Source: Portulaca oleracea
Lineage: Eukaryota; Streptophyta; Magnoliopsida; Caryophyllales; Portulacaceae
DNA length: 64,000 nucleotides
Assembly (NCBI GenBank): GCA_029582165.1
Contig: CM055872.1
Coordinates: 30,207,462-30,271,461, forward strand
Direction of reading: 5' to 3'
The notes beneath the pieces are model-generated. The model had not been told where the DNA came from. It did no database searches and saw only the letters and a program-made list of their open reading frames with translations. A program made the position numbers and the translations under genes. This document shows positions 12,590-23,200 of the stretch, piece after piece. Position 1 is the first letter of the stretch. Each line of letters begins with the position of its first letter.

Positions 12590-13270
12590 TTAAACGCTTT
12601 GAAATCATCATAGATTCCTTTGATGCTTGACTTGAACTTCCACTTTCTTCCAAATTTTCATAACTAATCCAATGACATTATGGAACTTCAAATCTCGCTT
12701 CTTCATAGAGAATGTAGAAACCTCATATAACTTCTCAACTTCAAAGTATAGATTCATAAGCTCAGAACTCATGATGAAGACAATAGTAAGACTTCCTTGA
12801 ATCCATGGTACTTCAACCTTAGAATTCAAGCTTTCATCTCCATATAGTATAGAAGGATTGCAAATATCACAACATTGTAACGCTTGCTCAATGTCAACGA
12901 TCATGCTTGGCCGTAAATAATACTCCTTCATCTTGTAATACGATTGAGAAGACCCAAATGATCAAAAGAACTTCCATGCACTTCCATGATTAAGAAGTCA
13001 CGAATTCCACTCGAATACACAATTGATTCCTTTGAAAAGAAATCCATGAGTAATATGAAAGGGTTGTTGATGATGCTTCACATACCTTGAATACTTCTTT
13101 AAAATCATCATCATCTTCATATAACTCCTCGATATATCCAAGCTCGAGTAATTTTGAATCAAACATGTATCTCCTCGTTAGAAAACTTCCTTTAGTCAAA
13201 GGACTTGCTTCTCCAAGTGACTTGATTTTGATGAACAAATCAAGTACTTCATCTCAAAGTATAACGATGG
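12590..13270 (-). pseudogene. A2 integrase N-terminal remnant
   Basis: On the minus strand, fragments match the RNase H-integrase junction and integrase zinc domain of P1. They include RRYMFDSKLLELGY, GNQLCI, EVHG and a PSMIVDIEQALQCCDICNPS segment matching P1's PSMVKDVEHIVKRCGTCNLA. The catalytic core is replaced by unrelated or unrecognisable sequence, and frames are broken. It ends with the basic KFKSSIKGIYDDFKAFKKRV region shared with family G. Confidence 0.75.
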
Positions 13271-13365
13271 CTTGATCTCCTTATCATATGAAGCATACCC
13301 AATACTTTGTAAGAATCACAAAGCTTAAGGATGAATCCTATGATAACAACTTTGCTCAAATATCC

Positions 13366-13551
13366 TCATGATAACAACAAGTATGAATGTAAAGCCATAA
13401 GCATGAAGCTTCTCCTTTCTCCAATTAGTATATCACCAAAATAATCCATGGACAACTTCCTTGAGATAGACTTCACCTTTCTCAACTCCATTTGTAATGA
13501 ACAAATATGATGCGAGAATAGGAAATAAAAGAATACGATGATCTTTAGCAT
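13366..13551 (-). pseudogene. A2 reverse transcriptase remnant
   Basis: A short minus-strand ORF ends with MDYFGDILIGE, which aligns with the [11 protein letters not shown] catalytic segment of P1 RT. The first Asp of the YxDD motif is Gly here, so even this relic would be inactive. The same relic occurs in A6 near 60550. Confidence 0.65.
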
Positions 13552-13785
13552 CCTTTAAGAGACATAGTACTTCAAGTATAGATGCAAGTATGGATCCTTC
13601 TTGAATATTTCCTTTCTTCCTTTGTCCACTTGAATTACTCCATTTGATGAGATATGTTGAGTTAGCTCATTCGACGAGAGGTAAGGACAATTCTCCAAGT
13701 ACTTCTCCACCCTCCTTGTGGCTCCTCATGCTTTGTCATGATCAAGACTAACTCCAAAGGATTTACATACTCCTTTCTACTTCTA

Positions 13786-14645
13786 CTACATACAAAATGT
13801 TACCAAAGTATACAAATACAATCTTTTGCATTGTAATGGTACATACTCTTTCAAAATATGTTGCATACTATGAGAATCAAAACCGCTGATGTAGTTATGC
13901 ACGAATCGAGCTTGATCCCAAAGAGATAAGTGAGAGAAGTCACTTGTCGATGGTGCTTGTCTTTCATCCAAATATTCACAAATGAGAACAAGTGATGGCA
14001 TAGATCTTGATCCTTTATACGCCACGGCTTCCAACCTCCATTGGTGTAAGAATTAGACTCTCGTTCTTCAAATTCATGATACTTATTCTCCATAAGTGTC
14101 ATAAGAATGCTTTGATCCTCCGTGGGCCATGAGTTACAAGAGGGTAATAAGGACGCCTCTTGAGCATGATACTCTAATCATACAACTTTGATTTTCCAAA
14201 CAAAGTATAACAAAATCCATAGAAGTAATATTACAATATAATGAATCTTGCAAATCTTGTAGAAACAAAGACTTACTAAACTTCTTGGATCAAGGTGTAT
14301 GTTGTCGCCATAAACGTAGAGTAGGAAGTGAATAGCTCTCCAAATCCTTCATTTTGATCCTCTTTGTAGAAACGCCAATGTCAAGATCAATGCCCTCGCC
14401 AATACTACAATGGGAAGTACAATCTTCTCCTCTTGATTCAATGGACATACTTCTTTTGAATGGTATATTGAGAGTAAGAAATAGGCTCTCTTTGTTGTAG
14501 ATCATTTGATACACTAGTCTCTTTCAAGACTCTACTTACAACAAGCAACTCTTCTCCACTTAATTCTTCTACATACATCGCTTCTAGTACAATATCCTCT
14601 TCTTTTCTTCCTGTGTACTTCATGAGGCACGCTACATACCTCATT
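13786..14645 (-). pseudogene. A2 protease-region pseudogene
   Basis: Minus-strand fragments show the family-A protease remnant: EELLVVSRVLKETSVSNDLQQ, SRGEDCTSHCS and the region ending YVPLQCKRLYLYT. The active-site DGG is lost. It matches the equivalent part of A6, with extra + strand T-to-C differences (for example 13886, 14156). Confidence 0.7.
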
Positions 14646-14699
14646 TATGCTAAGTTTATGAACATCCTCATGCTCACAAATACATCAAATACCACACTT

Positions 14700-15519
14700 T
14701 CAATTTCCGTCAGATGCTTAATGATGTTTGACAATCAACCAAAGATACTTCTTTCTCCTTAGGACATGCACTTTCAATATGATCAAAACTTTGGCAATGT
14801 AGACATGTACTTGGAACAATGATTTCCTTTTCTTGACAATAGGAGGAAGGTTTTGGGCTGATTTGAGGAGTTTTGGGTAGGTATAGAGAGGTCTAAGGCT
14901 TGTTTTGTGGAGCCATGGATAGGATGTTGTAGGGGCTGCTTTGTAGGTCTTTCACGTGAGGTTTGGGATTGATTTGGGGCTGCTTTGGGATGTTCTCGGG
15001 GTTTTGTGGTTGGTATGTTTGGTTTTAGTTGTAGATGGTTCTCACCCCAAGTTTCTTTCATCTTGCCTCCATCTCAACATTAAAAGCCAAAGAACTTAAC
15101 TCTTCCAAGTTTGAATAAAATTGACATACAACAATATCTCCAATGTAATCATTAAGACCACTTAAGTAACATACCAAGACTTGGGGTCATCCTCCTCAAG
15201 AGCATACTTCCATAGTTGCATTCTCAATTGTATCGTATGGAACCACGCCCATGCTCCCTTGCTTCATTCTTGCAAGTTTGATGATGTGGTCTCTTTGATC
15301 GCGAAAATTCTTCTCGACATGATATCCCTTCTTCTTATTCAAACGCGTGCTCCATTCGTAAGGAGCTTCATATTCATCATTAGAAGAGTGAACCACACGT
15401 GATTTTGCGCTTGATCCCTTTCGAAGAATTCCACATTCTTCCATTTGCTTGGCAAGATCATCAATTTGTTGCTTCAAGCATTGTAGCTCACGCTGGGAAT
15501 TCTTGCTAGAATCGCCCAT
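14700..15519 (-). pseudogene. A2 gag pseudogene
   Basis: The family-A gag starts at an ATG at 15519 (MGDSS instead of the usual MDDSS) and is broken by single-base losses. The N-terminal LQCLKQQIDDLAKQMEECG coiled-coil-like stretch, the proline-rich linker and the zinc knuckle coding near 14770-14815 are visible in different frames. Confidence 0.8.
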
Positions 15520-15758
15520 CTTGATCAATCTTGGTGCAAAAAGATTGCAAGATTCATGGTTTAGGCGCTGATGGGTAAAGGACTAGAGATTTGAATTTGG
15601 GACGGATTGTGATTGGGCTAAGCGTTATTTGTGGAGTTTATGGTTCTTATGAGTTCTGGGAAAACTTATGGGTGGCGTGATGACGGGAACTGGGGATGGG
15701 TTTGTGATGGAAAGATGGTAAAAAAGTGGATCAAGAACTAAGAGAATCAATCTCCTAA

Positions 15759-15770
15759 GCTCTGATACCA
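15759..15770 (-). promoter_or_regulatory. A2 primer-binding site
   Basis: The minus strand reads TGGTATCAGAGC four bases inside the 5' LTR, complementary to the 3' end of initiator tRNA-Met. It is intact. Confidence 0.93.
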
Positions 15771-15774
15771 ATTT

Positions 15775-16850
15775 TGATGCATAATGAGACCAAAAGATCA
15801 CATTACACAAAAGGATTAAGGATCTTTAAAAACGAAGATAAGAATCTCCCTTCTCAAAGTTCTTAAGGATCCAAAAATGAATGATAATGGATGAAGATAA
15901 ACGAAAAGAGGGATTAATTCGTTTACCAAGATCAAATGGAAGTTTGATGAACGATGGATGAAGATAAACGATTGATAAATGTTGATGAACGACACTCCTT
16001 GAACGATTTAAGAATGAATGAAGATGATTGAATGCTTGATGAGTTCTTGATGAATTCTGATGAATTCTGATGAATGTCGCTTGAATGGTTGAATGATAAT
16101 GGCGATTTGAAGCTCTCGAAGGATATAGGCACACCACCTTCAAGACTCTTCAATTCCTTCCTTTCACCAACTAAGGTAGCCAACCTTAGAATAGAAGAAG
16201 GGGATACTCGCTCTCCTCAAGAGAAACGAAAACTCTAGCTCAAAACTAGAGAGAAAACAACACCTTGTGTTTGTATTTGATTTATTGAATGACTTGAATT
16301 CAATGAATACAATGGCACCCTAGGGGTCTATTTATACTACTTTAGGGACCCCTTGACGTGTACCTAGGGTTCAAGAAACCAAGAATCAACTATTACATCA
16401 TATATCCTATTTATGACATCATAAACTCTAAAATACAACTCTAGAAAGAAATTGCTATAACTCCTTCAATACTTGTCCGCTTTCATTGATTCAAAACCAT
16501 TGGAAAGCTTATTGAAAGAGCTCCAATCTGTCTTTGATGATTTCTCAATAGATGTATGGATCTAGAGTTATAGAGCAAAATATCGAACAGACTTGATAAG
16601 GTCCTCCATTGCCGCTAATTCAATAAGGACTCTTATCCGAGAGTATTTTGAGCTCATTGATGACTTCCATATATGAGAGTAACTCCATGTAAGTTAGAAT
16701 AACATCAAGGTCCTTCATGCTTGCTTCCTTGATGTATAGAGCTTAATAAACCATTGTAATTGATGATGTCGTTGATGTCTTTTGTAACTCAAGCTAGATC
16801 AAAGTCCTCTTAGCTAACCTTGATGTATATAGCTAGGCTATTATGCATCA
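15775..16850 (-). repeat. A2 5' LTR
   Basis: The ends are the same as the 3' copy, with reverse TATA TATTTATA at 16329-16336. It lacks one copy-length of the AATTCTTGATG repeat and has CGCT where the partner has CGTT at 16078-16081. Confidence 0.93.
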
Positions 16851-19708
16851 CTATCGCTAGTCGCCGCCGACACCGCCGCTATCGCGATGTTGTTGGTGGT
16901 CGCCGACGATCGCCGCAGCTCCATCGACATCGCCATCGGCCGCCGCCGACAATGACGCCGTACCGACGACACCGCCGGCCGCATACCGGCGTCGGCGACA
17001 TCGCCGCTAGCCGCCGCCGACGCTGCCGGGCCGCCGGCGACATCGCCGCGGCCGCTGATGCTGCCGCCGGCCGACGACATCGCCGCCGCATCGACAGATC
17101 GCCGACACCGCCGCTAGCCGCCATCGATAGTGTCGCTGCCGACGACACCGCCGCGGCATACGCAGCGTCGCGAACATCGCCGCCGCCGCCGGCAAAGATC
17201 GCCGCTTCCGACGACATCGCCGCAGCGTCATCGACACTTTCGCTGGTCGCCGCCGAAGGCTGCCGCCGCCGCCGACGACACGCCGCAGCGTCGCCGACAT
17301 CGCCGCCAGATGTCGCCAACGCCGCTGGTCGCCGAGGACATCGCCGCTGGCCGCCGCCGACATCGCCGCATTGTCGCCGACACCGCCGCCAGATGTCGCC
17401 AACGCCGGGCCGCTATCGCCGACATCGCCGGCCGCCGCGATGCTGCCGCAGCCGCCATTTACACTGCCGCCAGATTATCGCAGCGTCGCATACACCGTTG
17501 CCGGGCCGCCGACAATGCCGCCGGGCCGCCGACGACATCGCCGCCGGCCGCCACGACATCGCCGCCGGCCGCCGACGACATCGCCGCCGACATCGCCGCC
17601 GGCCGCCGATTTATCGCCGCAGCCGCCGACGACAGCCGCAGCGTCGCCGACATCGCCGCTAGCTATTGTCAGCGTCGCTAGTCGCCGACGACATCGCCTC
17701 GACATCGACGCTGCCGTTGCCGACAGCTGGCCGCCGCCAACGACAATATCGTCGACACTGTCGCAATGTCATTGACAATGTCGCCGTTGCCGCCGATACG
17801 ACGCCGTCGCCGCCAATAGCGTTGGCCGCCGACGACATCAGAGCCGCATTGCCGCAGCTGTCGCCGATACCGCCGCCGACGACACTGTTGCGGGCTGTCG
17901 TCGACATTATCGCATTGTCGTCGACATCGCTGCTACCGCCGCCAATGCTGCCGCTAAGCGACGACACTTTTGCGGTCGCCGACATCGCCGCCGCTGCCGA
18001 CAAGGCCGCCGGCCGCCGACGACATCGCCACCGCATTGTCGCAGCGACATCGACATCGCCGCTTGTCGCCGACTGCCGGGCCGCCGACGGCGCGTCGCGC
18101 ATTGTCGCAGTTGTTGTCGACATCGCCGCCGCCGCCGCTGCCGCTGATGCCGACGACATCGCCGCCGGCATCGCCGCAGTTGTCGCCGACATCGCCGCCG
18201 CCGACATAGTCGCAGCAGTCGCCAACATCGCCGCTGCCGCTGCCGCGAAGCTGCCGCTAGCCGCCGCATTACGCGTCGCCGACATTTCGCTTCGCCGCCG
18301 CCCAGCTGCCGCCGCCGGCGACACGCCGCGATTGTCGTAGTGTCGCCGACATCGCCGGGTGTCGCCGCGTGGTCGCCACGCCGGCGACACTGCCGCCGTA
18401 TTGTCGCAGTTGTCGCCGACATCGCAGCAGTTGTCGCCGATGCTGCCCCTACCGCCGGCGACATCGCCACGGCCGCCGCCGACATCGGCCGCCGACGACA
18501 CTTTTGCAAGGTCGCCGACATCGCCGCGCGCCGCCGGCTGCCGCCGCCGACGATACTGCCGCCGGCATTGTAGTGACATCGATATTGTCGCCTTGTCGCC
18601 GGCGCTGCCGGCCGCCGACGACAGCCGGCCGGCATTGTCGCAGTTGTCGCCGACCGCCGGGCCGCCGCCAACGCTGCCGCTGGCCGCCGACGGCACCGCC
18701 GCCGCACGCCGCAGTTGTCGCCGACATCGCCGGGCCGCCGACGATGCAGTCGCAGTTGTCGCCGAAATCGCCGCCATTGCCGCCGATGCCGCCGCCGCCG
18801 CCGACGATAGTGTCGCCGACATCGCCGCAGCGTCGCCGACATTTCGCCTCGCCGCCTTCACGGCCGGGCCGCCGGCGACATGCCGCCGCATTGTCGTAGT
18901 GTCGCCGACATCGCCGCCGGGTGTCGCCAACGCCTCGCCGCCGACGACATCGCCACGGCCGCCGCCGACTGTCGCATTGTCGTCGACTTTGTCGCTAGCT
19001 TTCGCCAATGTTGCCGGGCCGCCACGACATCGCCGCGCATTTTCGTAGTGACGTCGACATTGCCTGGTTGCCGCGATGCATCGCCGCATTGCCGCAGGTC
19101 GCCGAAATCGCTGCTTTGTCATCGATGCCGCCGGGCCGCCGACGACACTATCGCCGCCGCCAACAGCCGCCGTCGCCGACGACATCGCCGCTGGCCGCCG
19201 ACGACATCGCCGCTACGCCGCCGACATCGCCGCCGCCATCGCCGATGCTGCCGCCGCCGACGACATAGTCGCAGCGGTCGCCGACATCGCCGCCGCCGCC
19301 GCCGGCGCTGCCGCCGTCGCCACGAAGCGTCGCCGACATCGCCCCAAAGGTCGCCGGCACTTCGCTCGCTGTCGTTGACACCGTCGTTGGCTGCCGAGGA
19401 CACTGCCGTTGGCATTGTCGAAGAGTCGTCGATATCACCGCCGCCGCCAACGCCGGGCCGCCGGCGACACTTTTTGCTGGCCGCCAACGATACGCCGCAG
19501 CGTCGCCGACATTGCCGGTGGTCGCCGCCGATGCCGCTGGCCGACGATCGCTGCCGACATCGCCGCCGATGGGCTCGATGCCGACGACACCGCCGCCGCA
19601 TTGCCGCAGCGTCGCCGACATCGCCGGGCCGCCGCCAAAAGCGCCACAGCACTGCCGCAGTTGTCGCCGATAATGTCGCTGGTGCCGCCAACTGGCCTGG
19701 TCGCGACG
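16851..19708. repeat. GC-rich, CpG-saturated higher-order array, segment 2
   Basis: This continues segment 1 across the A2 insertion. The landmark CTTCCGACGAC at 17205 lies 7,937 bp after the one at 9268, which is 2,385 bp once A2 and its TSD copy are removed. TGGTCGCCGACG near 16890 repeats that near 6925 and 8955. The array ends where the A3 LTR begins at 19709. No genes are recognisable in it. Confidence 0.88.
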
Positions 19709-20730
19709 TGATGCATAATAGCCTAGCTATATACATCAAGGTTAGCTAAGAGGACCTTGATCTAGCTTCAAGTTACAAAAGACATCAACGACATCATCAA
19801 TTACAATGGTTTATTAAGCTCTATACATCAAGGAAGCAAGCATGAAGGACCTTGATGTTATTCTAGCTTACATGGAGTTACTCATATATGGAAGTCATCA
19901 ATGAGCTCAAAATACTCTCGCAATAAGAGTCCTTATTGAATTCGCAAGAATGGAGGACCTTATCGTATAGTTCGATATTTTGCTCTATAACTCTAAATCC
20001 AAGCATCTATTGAGGAAGTCATCGAAAGACATATTGGAGTACATTTAAAGAGCTTTCCAATGGTTTTTGAATCATTGAAAACGGACAAGTATTGAAGGAG
20101 TTATAGCAATTTCTTTCTAGAGTTGTATTTTAGAGTTTTATGATGTCATAAATAGGATATATGATGTAATAGTTGATTCTTGGTTTCTTGAACCCTAAGT
20201 GCACGTCCAAGGGGTCTTGAGTAGTATAAATAAACCCCTAGGTGCCTTTGTATTCATTCACATTCAATATTAAACACATAATCAAACAAGAGCTTATGCT
20301 TTGTTTTCTCTCTAACCTTTGTGTTAGAATCGGTTCTCTTGAGGAGAATCCTTTGAATCTTCTCTTCTATTCCAAGAGGAGCAATCTTGATGGTGCAAAG
20401 GAGGAGTTGGATATCAAATTGATTGTGGTGTGTCTCAGATCAATCAAGGAGATTTCCATTGCCAAAATCTATCAAGTTTCTACATCAATTCAACGAGTTC
20501 TTTTACAATTGGTACGTTTTGCCATTGTTTTGATTCTTTTGATTGTCATTCAATTCATCACATTTAGAACTCTCGTTTAGCCTTTTCCATTCGTCCATTT
20601 TCAATCTAATTCATCCCATTCTTTCGTTTGAAACTAGTTTTTGAGAAATTCAACTATTGCAAGTTTTCACTTGTGGAAAGATCCTTAGCATTTCGTGTAT
20701 AATGGATTTGTATTGATCCATTATGCATCA
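19709..20730 (+). repeat. A3 5' LTR, mosaic of family A and family P
   Basis: It starts TGATGCATAATAGCC and follows the family-A LTR through the TATA box (TATAAATA, 20225-20232). It then switches to sequence like the P2 LTR (GATGGTGCAAAGGAGGAG at about 20390, as at 42783) and ends ATTATGCATCA. The switch falls in the expected R region. Confidence 0.85.
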
Positions 20731-20734
20731 AAAT

Positions 20735-20746
20735 TGGTATCAGAGC
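20735..20746 (+). promoter_or_regulatory. A3 primer-binding site
   Basis: TGGTATCAGAGC, complementary to initiator tRNA-Met, lies four bases inside the LTR and is intact. Confidence 0.92.
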
Positions 20747-21094
20747 TTTTATAGTTGATTTCTATAGTTTCTTTTAACTTGTTTTCATCAAAACATCACC
20801 CATATACACGCCATTCACCACCATTCACACGCCATCTTGGAGTTTTCTCCAAGAACTCATCAAGAATTCATCAAGAATTCATCAAGAACCCTAAGCTCCA
20901 CAAAAAACCCTAAGACTAAACACAAGCCTAGCCTTATTCCATCCTTTACCCAACGTGAGTTCTAATTTGACATCAAATCAATCAAATGGAAAATTTGGGA
21001 ACCTTCAAAAGGAAGGATTAAGAAGCACGCTTGTTCATATGAAAGGAGTCCTTATGATGATGAATATGAAGCTCCTTACGAATGGAGTACACGT
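20747..21094 (+). other. A3 leader and broken gag start
   Basis: The leader holds ATCAAGAATTC repeats (20870-20895). A P-type gag start (ATG at 20986) opens only twelve codons before a stop. Beyond it the sequence joins the family-A gag near 21060. Confidence 0.6.
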
Positions 21095-21859
21095 TTGAAT
21101 AAGAAGAAGGGATATCATGTCCAAGAAGAATTTTCGCCAATCAAAAGAGACCACATCATCAAACTTGCAAGAATGAAGCAAGGGAGCATGGACGTGGTTC
21201 CATACACGATACAATTCAGAATGCAACTATGGAAGTATGCTCTTGAGGAGGATCACCCCCAAGTCTTGGTATGTTACTTAAGTGGTCTTAATGATTATAT
21301 TGGAGATATTGTTGTATGTCAATTTTATTCAAACTTGGAAGAGTTAAGTTCTTTGGCTTTTAATGTTGAGATGGAGGCAAAGATGAAAGAACCTTGGGGA
21401 GAGAACCATCTACAACTAAAACCAAACATACCAACCACAAAACCCCACGCCAAGAACATCCCAAAACAGCCCCAAATCAATCCCAAACCTCACGTCCAAA
21501 GACCTACAAAACAGCCACAAAGATCTCCTAAACCTACGGTTCAAAAACCTACAAAACAGCCCCTACAACATCCTATCCATAGCTCCACAAAACAAGCCTT
21601 AGATCTCTCTATACCTACTGCCCAAAACTCCTCAAATCAGCCCAAAAACCGTCCCACTCCTATTGTCCAAGAAAGGGAAATCATCGTTCCAAGTACATGT
21701 CTACATTGCCAAAGTTTTGATCATATTGAAAGTGCATGTCCTAAGGAGAAAGAAGTATCTTTGGTTGATTGTCAAACATCATTAAGCATGCAACCAGAAA
21801 TTGAAAGTGTGGTATTTGATTATTTGACGAGCATGAGGATGTTCATAAACTTGGCATGA
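21095..21859 (+). pseudogene. A3 gag fragment (capsid C-part and zinc knuckle)
   Basis: This is an open frame of 254 codons without a genuine start. Residues 30-95 match the C-terminal half of the P/G capsid (QVLVCYLSGLNDYIG against VRYLFGLNDGIRH). A proline/lysine-rich linker (about 115-195) follows, then a zinc knuckle CLHCQSFDHIESAC at 202-215. The linker carries an extra RPTKQPQRSPKPTVQKPTKQ-type repeat absent from the A6 gag. It would bind and package RNA; its start is lost. Confidence 0.75.
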
Positions 21860-22017
21860 ATGAGGTATGTAGCGTGCCTCATGAAGTACACGAGGAAGAA
21901 AAAGAAGAGGATATTGTACTAGAAACGATGTATGTAGAAGAATTAAGTGGAGAAGAGTTGCTTGTTGTAAGTAGAGTCTTGAAAGAGGCTAGTGTATCAA
22001 ATGATCTACAACAAAGA

Positions 22018-22190
22018 CTTCTATGATAGCTTCATGGTCCTTGAATTAAGGAGCAAAAGTATACGACCACATGAGTTGATCCCTTCCAAGTAGAGAGATA
22101 TATGAGAGACTTGAGCTCTTCTTTCTTCTAGGTGAGTATTAGATGTCTCCATGGTTGACCTTGATGCATAAGGCCATCAATTATGCATCA
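22018..22190 (-). repeat. Family-G LTR fragment (first 173 bp)
   Basis: Read on the minus strand it is the 5' end of a G LTR with an intact terminus TGATGCATAATTGATGG at 22190. It cuts the protease region of A3 just after CTACAACAAAG. It is the same end in the same orientation as the fragment at 3858-4266, but shorter. Confidence 0.85.
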
Positions 22191-23200
22191 ATCAACCTTT
22201 CACAAACTTGGAAGAGTTAAGTTCTTTAGCTCTCGATGTTGAAAGACAAAGGAGATGTTGTCATTGCCAAAGTTTAGGTCACATTGATTTGGAGTGTCCT
22301 AACAAGAAAGATGTGTCTTTGGTTGAGTACCAAACGTATGATAAAGAATTATATGAGGAGGAGAATAAAGAGGAAGAAAAGGTAGAAGAGGAGCATATGG
22401 AAAAGTGGCTTGTGGCAAAAGAAGCAAGTGTGGTGTATGAACATCCACAAAGAGAGTGCAAGATCTCTCATTATACCAACAAAGGAGAAGTATGTTCATT
22501 GAACCAAGAAAAGGAAAGTTGTGCCTCCTATGGATATACTGTTGTCCTTACGCAAAGGTTAAGCCATGACAAGTTCATTCATTTCAATCCAAGAAGTTTA
22601 GTAAGTCTTTGCTTTTACAAAATTTGCAAAGATTCATTATATTGCAAAATTACTTCTATGGATTCTTGTCATACTCTGTTGGAAGGACCAAAGTTGCTTG
22701 ATAGGAATATCATGCCTCTTGATGCATCTCTACTTCCATATTATACCACACGGCCTAAGAAGTAAGAAAGCAATCTTGTTTCTATCATTAAAATGGAGTA
22801 TCGAGGGAATAAAGAGTATAAGGATCCTATTCTTATACATTTTGAGAAGAATGAAACGGATCCAAGTATCCATCACATTTTGAATCTTCCTATGAAGCAT
22901 ATCTTCCATGAGCATCCAAGAGCTATCTACTTAGATCACTTGGTTGAAAGGCCGAGAATTCGAAAGGATGAAATAGCCCAAGTCATCAAGGTGCATTGTT
23001 TCATGCTAAATGACAAGGGTAAAGTGGTAAGAATAGACTTGGGGAGTGAGAAGCAACGTGAACAAACCACGTTCACGGTGAAGAAACGCAACTCCAAGTC
23101 TTATGGTGTTCGAGAATTGATCGGAAGAAAGTTTAAGAAGTTCATCAAAGGAATCTACGATGACTTCAAAGCTTTCAAGAAGAAAGTCTTTGTGAAGAAG
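22191..23200 (+). pseudogene. Second gag-pro fragment of a third lineage
   Basis: It starts again inside the gag (EELSSLALDVERQRR, already passed in A3 at about 21340) and has a zinc knuckle CCHCQSLGHIDLEC. An acidic linker and a protease remnant lacking the DGG motif follow. Then comes the KDPILIHFEKNETDPSIHH segment and basic tail shared with family G, to KAFKKKVFVKK. It is intermediate between families A and G. E1 interrupts it. Confidence 0.7.

Larger units (their letters stand above)
11304..16850 (-). mobile_element. A2: complete-length family-A element, TSD CTATC
   Basis: Two LTRs bound a 3.4-kb interior read on the minus strand, and exact 5-bp TSDs CTATC lie at 11299-11303 and 16851-16855. 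It sits in the GC array, so the array predates it. The interior holds remnants of gag, protease, RT and integrase, all broken. The primer-binding site and polypurine tract are intact, so it is a non-autonomous element needing enzymes in trans. The two LTRs differ at a number of sites, so it is not among the youngest insertions. Confidence 0.95.
19709..23200 (+). mobile_element. A3: chimeric family-A element, interrupted
   Basis: A 5' LTR with an A-type U3 and a P2-type U5, an intact primer-binding site and a family-A gag are followed by a reversed G LTR fragment. A second gag-pro segment of another lineage comes next, and E1 interrupts it at 23200. Its insertion point is the GC array (left flank CGACG). 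The 3' end is not in the window. It lacks the + strand T-to-C excess seen in A1 and A2. Confidence 0.8.

Noticed and set aside
4267..19708. A CpG island or promoter of a host gene
   Set aside because: No host gene is adjacent, and the kb-scale repeat period fits a tandem array better.
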